The notes under the pieces: model-generated
Seen by the model: the letters and a program-made list of their open reading frames with translations, nothing else
Database searches by the model: none
What the model was told of the DNA's origin: nothing
Shown here: positions 1 to 4,315 of the stretch, one piece after another
How positions within the stretch are numbered: position 1 is the first letter of the stretch
Layout: each line of letters starts with the position of its first letter
Position numbers and translations under genes: made by a program
From: Acholeplasmatales bacterium Tener_01
Lineage (GTDB): Bacteria; Bacillota_I; Bacilli_A; ML615J-28; CAG-698
DNA length: 5,486 nucleotides
NCBI GenBank assembly: GCA_001604495.1
Contig: LVBR01000049.1
Coordinates: 1 to 5,486 of the forward strand
Reading direction: 5' to 3'

Positions 1-453
1 TAGTTCTCTTTTATATAATCCATATTTTTCAACATTTCCCCTATAATCATTATATTTTGAAAATATCTTAACTGCTTCATTAGTTTCAACCCACCTACTA
101 GTTAAGCCTTCATTAATTTCACCTTGTGTTAGTGAGGTTTCACCAGTCTCACTAGTAATACTTACAAAGTAATAATAATTAATATGTTTTATTGTTAAAA
201 ATAATTCGGTTATTTCTAAATAACATTTTATTGGTTCAATTATTAGACCTGTTTCTTCTTTCACTTCGCGTCTAACACATTCATCTAGGGTTTCTCCTTT
301 TTCTAAGCCTCCACCTGGAATAATATACTGATCAGACTTAGCTTCATACCCCAGTAGAATTTTATCATCTTTAATTATAATTGCGCGTGTTGCAACTCTT
401 TCTCGTTCAATGTATCCTAAATAGTCAGGACTAATAATCTTTATTTTTCTCAT
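1..453 (-). CDS. Nudix hydrolase, C-terminus cut by window edge
   Basis: Nudix hydrolases cleave nucleoside diphosphates linked to another moiety, often damaged or signalling nucleotides, using divalent metal ions in the cytoplasm. The frame is open from an ATG at 451-453 to base 1 (151 codons, no stop seen), so the 3' end is missing. A complete Nudix box lies at residues 48-70 and fits G-x5-E-x7-R-E-U-x-E-E-x-G-U exactly: G48, E54, R62-E63, E66-E67 and G69. The preceding strand carries the typical IIPGGG. Beta-strand-like segments at 20-35 and 78-100 and W121 in a late conserved position suit the fold. Usual family length is about 130-160 residues, so little is lost. The start has a weak AGG nine bases upstream. 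The gene follows the terminator of the MFS operon and has a TATAAT box, so it is probably transcribed separately. The substrate cannot be deduced; the N-terminal RVATRAIIIKDDKILL resembles broad MutT/ADP-ribose pyrophosphatase-like members. Confidence 0.92.
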   Translation of the reverse strand, partial: MRKIKIISPDYLGYIERERVATRAIIIKDDKILLGYEAKSDQYIIPGGGLEKGETLDECVRREVKEETGLIIEPIKCYLEITELFLTIKHINYYYFVSITSETGETSLTQGEINEGLTSRWVETNEAVKIFSKYNDYRGNVEKYGLYKREL

Positions 454-476
454 AATAATTAACCTATTTCTATATT

Positions 477-482
477 ATTATA
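477..482 (-). promoter_or_regulatory. Probable -10 box of the Nudix gene promoter
   Basis: A perfect TATAAT, preceded directly by TG, lies on the minus strand 24 nt before the Nudix start codon. This would give a short leader of roughly 17 nt. The hexamer 17 nt upstream is GATGTC, a poor -35 match that lies inside the terminator stem of the preceding operon. The call rests mainly on the -10 box and its position. Confidence 0.4.
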
Positions 483-499
483 CACCACAAAAGGGAAAA

Positions 500-519
500 G
501 ACATCCAAATTTGGATGCC
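500..519 (-). terminator. Intrinsic terminator after the MFS gene
   Basis: The sequence is a near-perfect palindrome. Read on the minus strand, GGCATCCA pairs with TGGATGTC (one G-U pair) around an AATT loop, followed by TTTTCCCTTTT. It begins a few bases after the TAG stop of the MFS gene at 526-528. In the plus direction one stem pair becomes an A/C mismatch, although a T-run also follows on that side. It most likely ends the regulator-MFS transcript. Confidence 0.75.
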
Positions 520-525
520 TTTTTT

Positions 526-1839
526 CTATATTTGTTTAAATGGACGATTAAAGAATAGGATTATTGAAACGATTGCGATTCCACATGTACATATAATAAG
601 AAGACCAAGTGGACCAATGTATTCAATAACTACACCAGCCAAGAACATAGAAAGGGGTATTAGTCCTTGTGAACCGATGCTACCAACACTTGTTACTTTA
701 CCAAATTTGTCTTTATCAATTAATTTCATTGTAACTGCAGATGATGGAACATTAATCAAAACGATTAAAACACCAACAATGATGATAATAACAATTATTG
801 ATATTAGTAAAAAGTTAATTCCTATAATTTCCTTTTTAAACAGTCCATATAAAGCCGTCATTAATGCCATAACGATAGATACTCCAATCATTGAGTATCT
901 TACAGTTTTGTTACATTTTTCTTTTTGCTTTGTTGAAGAAAGGATTATTCCCATTGCAAGTGATCCTACTCCAAAAGCAACACTGAAGAATGAACTCCAC
1001 ATTTCTGGCGCTATAATATCTTTAAACATATAATCAGATACTGATACCTCTTTTGCTATGAAATATGGAGCAAAATTATCAAAGATTGGTGAAAAGAAAA
1101 AGTTAATAAATAAAACACAAATCATCAGTGATAATATTGATTTAATTGATATTAAATATTTAAAGCCTTCTTTAATATCACTAAATACTATCTTTAATGA
1201 TAACTTTTCATCACTCTTTTCATATTCACTATTATATTTAATAAACATTTCACTTATTGCACTAATAATATAACAAATACCAACAATTAAGAATAACATA
1301 TTGATTGGAATCAAAGTATATAAAACACCAGCTAGTATTACTCCAACAATTGATTGGAAACTGTTTAGTATTGTGAAGTAAGATTGTGCTTGTTGGTATG
1401 AATCTTCATCAACAATAACAGGAAGTAGGGCGTTTGATGCTGGTGAAAATATTCCCGCAATCGCATTACTGATTACCGCAACAATAAACAGTGCCACAAC
1501 TTTAGCTGTTACTGATTCAATCACAAAAATCAAAAACAGTGTAAAAACGATTATTGTTATTCCTTTTAAATAATCACATATATACATTATCTTTGCTTTA
1601 TTGAATCTATCACTAATAACCCCACCGAATAGAGTAACTATACAAAATGTGACACCCCCAACTGCTAGGTACAAACCTTGGATTAGAGCATTGTTATCAG
1701 TTATTTTTAAAATGTAAAAACTTACAGCAAACGAATAAAATAGCGATGCTACATTGCTAACTAATGCTCCTAAAAATACTAGGGTAAAGTTTCTATTTCT
1801 AAAGACATTTTTCTTTTTTACTTCTTGGATATCATTCAT
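526..1839 (-). CDS. MFS exporter, drug/macrolide-efflux (DHA3/MFS_3) type
   Basis: This is a 437-residue inner-membrane transporter of the major facilitator superfamily, expected to export a small molecule using the proton gradient. About twelve hydrophobic segments are visible, near residues 19-43, 52-75, 88-108, 113-133, 155-175, 178-200, 230-252, 282-302, 314-334, 341-364, 386-405 and 408-430. The loop after helix 2 carries the MFS motif A (GGVISDRFNKAKI, 72-84), with D77 and R78. The stretch from 130 (IFSPASNALLPVIVDED) is characteristic of MefA/EntS-like DHA3 exporters. A charged loop at about 201-228 separates the two halves. The longest possible ORF starts 8 codons earlier, but the ATG at 1837-1839 is preferred because GGAGG sits 8 nt upstream. 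The start overlaps the end of the XRE gene by 8 nt, so translation is probably coupled and the regulator likely controls the pump. The substrate is unknown; an antibiotic, peptide or toxic metabolite is inferred only from family and context. Confidence 0.9.
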   Translation of the reverse strand: MNDIQEVKKKNVFRNRNFTLVFLGALVSNVASLFYSFAVSFYILKITDNNALIQGLYLAVGGVTFCIVTLFGGVISDRFNKAKIMYICDYLKGITIIVFTLFLIFVIESVTAKVVALFIVAVISNAIAGIFSPASNALLPVIVDEDSYQQAQSYFTILNSFQSIVGVILAGVLYTLIPINMLFLIVGICYIISAISEMFIKYNSEYEKSDEKLSLKIVFSDIKEGFKYLISIKSILSLMICVLFINFFFSPIFDNFAPYFIAKEVSVSDYMFKDIIAPEMWSSFFSVAFGVGSLAMGIILSSTKQKEKCNKTVRYSMIGVSIVMALMTALYGLFKKEIIGINFLLISIIVIIIIVGVLIVLINVPSSAVTMKLIDKDKFGKVTSVGSIGSQGLIPLSMFLAGVVIEYIGPLGLLIICTCGIAIVSIILFFNRPFKQI

Positions 1840-2887
1840 TACCGCTTCCTCCAAACACTTCATTATAAATATAAAGAGCGTCTTTATTAATCACTGAATC
1901 TTTCAAAATATCAGTAATTATGAAGTATAATTCATCTTTTACATTAAAGAATGAATGTAAATCTACTCTCTTACTATAATAATAATTGATATCGCTACTA
2001 TCACCACTATAATCAATAATACTTGGGCAATTTGCTTTCAAATATTCTAGTTTATCTTGGTAATCCTTCTTCAAATATCGCATGCAAGTAACTTCAGCAA
2101 AATTGAACATAATACTTAATACACTAGATAATTCTTCGTTTTTAATAACCATTGAAATATACTTTAATACAAATTCACATAGTTCATATGCTTCTTCTAT
2201 CTTATTTTCTTTTAATAATAGTTGTAAACGAACCGTATTTCCATTAATGAAATAAGAGAATGATTTAAAATATAATACTGATGCAATATCATTAGCTTCA
2301 CTGTAATTACCTAATTCAAATTCGATTTCTGCTAAAAGATCTTCAGCATCATAAACATTGTTTTCTTTAAGGTAATCTTTTGCTTCTTTTAATCTCTTTG
2401 TTATTTCATAAGCATGGATAATTACTTGATGGATATCATTAGCACTAACATCACTATTATCAGGACGAATCAGTATTGCTCTTTTACAATAACCAATTAG
2501 TAAATCACTGACATCACTATCCACTCTATGAACTAAAACTCTATATAAATATTCACATACTTTAGTAATTAATGCGAAATTATTATTGTTTTTAGATACG
2601 ATCAATTTGATTTCATCGATATCGATATCATATGTTCTTTCTTTAAAACATTTTTCAATTCTTGCAATAAAGTTTTTGACAGATAGCGCATCAATATCAT
2701 AATCAAGCAAATAGTCAATTGAAACATTAAAGAAAATTGCTAAGTCTTTTAGTTTATCAATATCTGGATATGTCTCTCCTCTTTCCCATTTACTAACAGC
2801 TTGACGTGATGTATTTAATATTTCAGCAAGCTCTTCTTGAGATAAATTTTTTGCTTTTCTTAGTGTTGCAATCTTATCATTTAGCAT
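1832..2887 (-). CDS. XRE-family transcriptional regulator with helical TPR-like C-terminal domain
   Basis: This is a 351-residue cytoplasmic DNA-binding protein. Residues about 5-59 form a classical Cro/C1 helix-turn-helix: LSQEELAEIL (15-24) is helix 2, and TSRQAVSKWERG (26-37) contains the recognition helix and the conserved W34-E35-R36-G37. PDIDKLKDLA and VSIDYLL complete the five-helix fold. The remaining ~290 residues are predicted to be mostly alpha-helical, with paired amphipathic helices such as 165-189, 193-215, 218-244 and 250-275. This resembles TPR-type sensor domains, but no repeat matches the consensus well enough to count units. In Bacillota, XRE proteins with such C-terminal parts can bind peptides (RRNPP group); that role here is inference. 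The start at 2885-2887 is chosen over one 12 codons upstream because GGTGAT precedes it and because the HTH normally begins within a few residues of the N-terminus. It is the first gene of an operon with the MFS exporter, which it overlaps by 8 nt. It probably regulates its own operon. Confidence 0.88.
   Translation of the reverse strand: MLNDKIATLRKAKNLSQEELAEILNTSRQAVSKWERGETYPDIDKLKDLAIFFNVSIDYLLDYDIDALSVKNFIARIEKCFKERTYDIDIDEIKLIVSKNNNNFALITKVCEYLYRVLVHRVDSDVSDLLIGYCKRAILIRPDNSDVSANDIHQVIIHAYEITKRLKEAKDYLKENNVYDAEDLLAEIEFELGNYSEANDIASVLYFKSFSYFINGNTVRLQLLLKENKIEEAYELCEFVLKYISMVIKNEELSSVLSIMFNFAEVTCMRYLKKDYQDKLEYLKANCPSIIDYSGDSSDINYYYSKRVDLHSFFNVKDELYFIITDILKDSVINKDALYIYNEVFGGSGNE
1848..1852 (-). 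promoter_or_regulatory. Ribosome binding site fixing the MFS start
   Basis: GGAGG on the minus strand stands 8 nt before the ATG at 1837-1839, inside the last codons of the regulator gene. It supports this start over the in-frame ATG 24 nt upstream (1861-1863), and it implies that ribosomes finishing the regulator can reinitiate on the pump. Confidence 0.85.
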
Positions 2888-2890
2888 AAT

Positions 2891-2896
2891 ATCACC
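2891..2896 (-). promoter_or_regulatory. Ribosome binding site fixing the regulator start
   Basis: GGTGAT on the minus strand is fully complementary to the AUCACC portion of the usual 16S rRNA 3' end and ends 3 nt before the ATG at 2885-2887. The short gap is normal when pairing involves the GUGAU side of the anti-Shine-Dalgarno sequence. The upstream alternative start at 2923 would lie upstream of the TATAAT box and therefore outside the likely transcript. Confidence 0.6.
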
Positions 2897-2909
2897 ATCT
2901 TTCACTAAT

Positions 2910-2938
2910 ATTATACTATCCAAAAAATGATAATACTA
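2910..2938 (-). promoter_or_regulatory. Probable promoter of the regulator-MFS operon
   Basis: A perfect TATAAT at 2910-2915 lies 22 nt before the regulator start codon. The hexamer with 17-bp spacing (2933-2938) is TAGTAT, a poor -35 match, so this promoter may be weak or activator-dependent. The -10 box is part of TAGTATAAT, a near copy of TAGTATTAT 20 bp upstream, which could allow regulator binding to block or assist RNA polymerase. Confidence 0.45.
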
Positions 2939-2944
2939 GAAATT

Positions 2945-2974
2945 ATTAGTTGCTTTTGTACCATCACTTGTCAA
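2945..2974 (-). promoter_or_regulatory. Possible second, upstream promoter of the regulator operon
   Basis: A perfect consensus -35 hexamer TTGACA lies at 2969-2974 on the minus strand. With an 18-bp spacer, the -10 candidate is ACTAAT (2945-2950), which matches TATAAT at four of six positions. Transcription from here would give a leader of about 50 nt before the regulator. It is unproven: the -35 may be coincidental, since it is too far from the better TATAAT box to pair with it. Confidence 0.25.
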
Positions 2975-3039
2975 CTTATGGTTGCATTTAGTATTATTCT
3001 TAGCCTTTTGATGTTTTTGAGGCATGTTGTGGCAACTAA
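2946..3039. repeat. Short inverted repeat flanking a 94-bp intergenic segment
   Basis: TTAGTTGC (2946-2953) and its exact complement GCAACTAA (3032-3039) bracket a 94-bp segment. Eight perfect pairs at this distance are only suggestive. There is no clear target-site duplication and no transposase, so this is not called a mobile element. It might be the base of a long RNA stem or the ends of a very small inserted repeat. Confidence 0.3.
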
Positions 3040-3159
3040 ACCAACGTAGCGAATGAAAACTTTAGATATCATACTTCTAAAGATGTAGGCGTAACCGATA
3101 TGGTATTAGTATTTGGAGTAGATCATTATAAATTAGTGATACATCATATCAAAAATAAA

Positions 3160-3177
3160 ACCGGCAATTTTGCCGGT
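3160..3177 (-). terminator. Intrinsic terminator after cysK
   Basis: ACCGGCAA pairs perfectly with TTGCCGGT around a two-base centre (a four-base loop in practice). On the minus strand the stem is followed by TTTTATTTTT. It begins 12 nt after the cysK stop codon. The plus strand also has a run of T after the stem (CTTTTTT), so it could act in both directions, but no plus-strand gene is seen that needs it. Confidence 0.85.
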
Positions 3178-3189
3178 CTTTTTTATTAT

Positions 3190-4116
3190 CTAATTAAACA
3201 TTGCAGTAGATAGATATCTTTCACCAGTGTCTGGGAATAAGACAACAATTGTTTTTCCACTATTTTCTTCTCTTTGGGCAAGTTTAATTGCGGCTGCTAA
3301 AGCGGCACCGCTTGAAATACCAATTAAAATGCCTTCAGTTTGAGCACTAAGTCTACCCTTTTCAAATGCTTCTTCATTTGAAATAGTAATAATTTCATCA
3401 TATATTTTAGTATCTAGGGTTTCAGGGACGAAACCAGCACCAATACCCTGAATCTTATGAGGACCAGGTGTTCCTTTTGATAACACAGGAGATGTTTCTG
3501 GTTCAACTGCAACAACTTTCACTTCTGATTTTTGTTCTTTCAAGTATTTTCCAGTACCTGAAATTGTTCCACCAGTACCAACACCAGCCACAAATATATC
3601 AACACTACCATCGGTATCTTTATAGATTTCAGGTCCAGTTGTTAGATAGTGCATATTAGGGTTAGCCATATTTGTGAATTGTGATGGAATAAAAGCATTT
3701 GGAATTTCTTTTGCAAGTTCCTCTGCTTTACTAATTGCACCTTTCATACCTTTAGCACCATCTGTAAGGACAAGTTCTGCACCATATGCTTTAAGTAGGT
3801 TTCTTCTTTCAACACTCATTGTCTCAGGCATTGTTAGAATTATTCTTAAGCCAAGTGCTGCAGCAACCATACTAAGTCCAATACCTGTGTTACCGCTAGT
3901 TGGTTCTACTAAAACAGTATCCTCATTTATTAAGCCTTTTTTATAAGCATTTTCAATCATTGATTTAGCAATTCTATCTTTAACTGAACCGGCAGGGTTA
4001 AATGATTCAACCTTTGCAATCAGTTTTGCTTTCAAATCAAATTTCTCCTCTATTCTTTTCAATCTTACAAGTGGTGTATTACCAATTGTATCAATAATTC
4101 TTTCATAAACCTTCAT
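3190..4116 (-). CDS. cysK: Cysteine synthase A (O-acetylserine sulfhydrylase)
   Basis: This cytoplasmic PLP enzyme converts O-acetyl-L-serine and sulfide to L-cysteine and acetate, the last step of sulfur assimilation. The protein has 308 residues, normal for CysK, with no CBS or other added domain. The Schiff-base lysine is K46 in NPAGSVKDR. The substrate-binding loop TSGNTG is at 73-78, the phosphate-binding GTGGT at 180-184, the GISSGA element that contacts the PLP ring at 266-271, and the FPDTGERYLS signature at 294-303. The protein ends five residues later. The ATG at 4114-4116 is preferred over a TTG eleven codons upstream that lies directly against the tRNA, because AGAGGA stands 7 nt before the ATG and family members begin just ahead of the IGNTPLVRL segment. 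Only 33 nt separate it from tRNA-Leu, with no terminator, so cotranscription is likely. No T-box or other riboswitch fits in this space. Closely related CysM or cystathionine-synthase-like activity cannot be excluded from sequence alone. Confidence 0.96.
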   Translation of the reverse strand: MKVYERIIDTIGNTPLVRLKRIEEKFDLKAKLIAKVESFNPAGSVKDRIAKSMIENAYKKGLINEDTVLVEPTSGNTGIGLSMVAAALGLRIILTMPETMSVERRNLLKAYGAELVLTDGAKGMKGAISKAEELAKEIPNAFIPSQFTNMANPNMHYLTTGPEIYKDTDGSVDIFVAGVGTGGTISGTGKYLKEQKSEVKVVAVEPETSPVLSKGTPGPHKIQGIGAGFVPETLDTKIYDEIITISNEEAFEKGRLSAQTEGILIGISSGAALAAAIKLAQREENSGKTIVVLFPDTGERYLSTAMFN

Positions 4117-4123
4117 TGTTATA

Positions 4124-4129
4124 TCCTCT
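4124..4129 (-). promoter_or_regulatory. Ribosome binding site fixing the cysK start
   Basis: AGAGGA on the minus strand stands 7 nt before the ATG at 4114-4116. It decides between this start and the TTG at 4147-4149, which has only the tRNA 3' end in front of it. Confidence 0.8.
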
Positions 4130-4149
4130 TTTCTTGTTTTTCCTATCAA

Positions 4150-4236
4150 TGGTGAGGCCAGTGAGACTTGAACTCACACGCATTTAAATGCATTACCGTC
4201 TGAGAGTAACGCGTCTACCAATTTCGCCATGACCCC
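4150..4236 (-). tRNA. tRNA-Leu, anticodon CAG
   Basis: The 87-nt minus-strand sequence folds as a complete class II tRNA. The 7-bp acceptor stem GGGGTCA/TGGCCTC has two G-U pairs and is followed by A and an encoded CCA (4150-4152). The D stem is GCG/CGC with GG in the loop. The anticodon stem TTACT/GGTAA encloses CTCAGAC, placing the anticodon CAG at 4200-4202. The 15-nt variable arm has a GCAT/ATGC stem, as expected for leucine tRNAs, and the T arm is GTGAG-TTCAAGT-CTCAC. It decodes CUG codons, which should be rare in such an AT-rich genome. It lies between the eno terminator and cysK. Confidence 0.96.
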
Positions 4237-4269
4237 TATAGACAATCAATCTATATCTATAAAACCAAA
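4237..4269 (-). other. Short leader between the eno terminator and tRNA-Leu
   Basis: This gap holds the repeat TATAGATATAGAT and a small palindrome (TATAGA/TCTATA) just before the tRNA 5' end. TATAGA could be a -10 element, but no acceptable -35 was found at 16-18 bp. The tRNA may therefore have a weak promoter here or depend on transcription passing the eno terminator. Confidence 0.3.
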
Positions 4270-4296
4270 AGACTTATCCTATTAAAGGACAAGTCT
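4270..4296 (-). terminator. Intrinsic terminator after enolase
   Basis: On the minus strand AGACTTGTCCT pairs with AGGATAAGTCT around a 5-nt loop (11 pairs including one G-U) and is followed by TTTTGGTTTT. On the plus strand the G-U becomes an A/C mismatch and there is no T-run, so it works for the minus-strand eno gene, ending 19 nt after its stop. A small extra hairpin (AATCC/GGATT, 4299-4315) precedes it. Confidence 0.75.
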
Positions 4297-4315
4297 ATCA
4301 ATCCAAAAATAGGAT

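Larger units (their letters stand above)
2910..2997. repeat. Three copies of TAGTATWAT around the regulator promoter
   Basis: On the minus strand TAGTATTAT (2930-2938) and TAGTATAAT (2910-2918) are direct repeats with a 20-bp start-to-start distance. A third copy, exactly complementary to the first, lies inverted at 2989-2997. The downstream copy contains the -10 box and extends into an imperfect palindrome, TAGTATAATATTA. The arrangement could be an operator for the adjacent XRE protein, but AT-rich nonamers also recur by chance. Confidence 0.35.
2939..3159. other. Intergenic stretch between cysK and the regulator, no convincing gene
   Basis: No gene can be supported here. Parts such as 3021-3060 and 3082-3102 look somewhat richer in GC than the flanking genes. 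Short open frames exist. One of 29 codons on the minus strand (2936-3025, starting MPQKHQKAKN) is hydrophilic and lysine-rich. One of 23 codons on the plus strand (2978-3049, starting MVAFSIILSLLMFLRH) is hydrophobic. Neither has a ribosome binding site. An open plus-strand frame from 3040 to 3210 runs through the cysK terminator into antisense of cysK, so it is unlikely to be real. The region may be decayed coding or mobile DNA, or simply an upstream regulatory region. No riboswitch or RNA family was recognised. Confidence 0.5.

Noticed and set aside
515..1033. 172-codon open frame on the plus strand
   Set aside because: It lies wholly opposite the MFS gene, has low-complexity shadow-like content, and its start sits at the terminator; the minus-strand protein has clear MFS motifs.
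1058..1273. 71-codon plus-strand frame inside the MFS gene
   Set aside because: Antisense shadow of the transporter, with no recognisable domain.
2936..3025. 29-codon lysine-rich frame on the minus strand
   Set aside because: No ribosome binding site and no recognised family; it overlaps the candidate promoter elements of the regulator.
2978..3049. 23-codon hydrophobic peptide on the plus strand, reminiscent of type I toxins
   Set aside because: No Shine-Dalgarno sequence, no clear promoter and no own terminator; such peptides arise easily by chance in AT-rich DNA.
2888..3189. Possible CRISPR array or riboswitch upstream of the regulator
   Set aside because: There are no regularly spaced repeats of CRISPR length, and no conserved riboswitch core was recognised.
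3040..3210. Open plus-strand frame that looks protein-like (contains DMVLVFGVDHYK)
   Set aside because: It has no ATG before 3100 and no ribosome binding site, and it runs through the cysK terminator into antisense of cysK.
3468..3659. 63-codon plus-strand frame opposite cysK
   Set aside because: Gln/Leu-rich shadow of the well-conserved cysteine synthase.
3674..3946. 90-codon plus-strand frame opposite cysK
   Set aside because: Shadow frame; cysK motifs on the minus strand explain the sequence.
4144..4149. TTGATA after the tRNA as a -35 for cysK
   Set aside because: The only -10-like match (TATAAC) is 20 bp away and would start transcription at or beyond the start codon, which conflicts with the good ribosome binding site.
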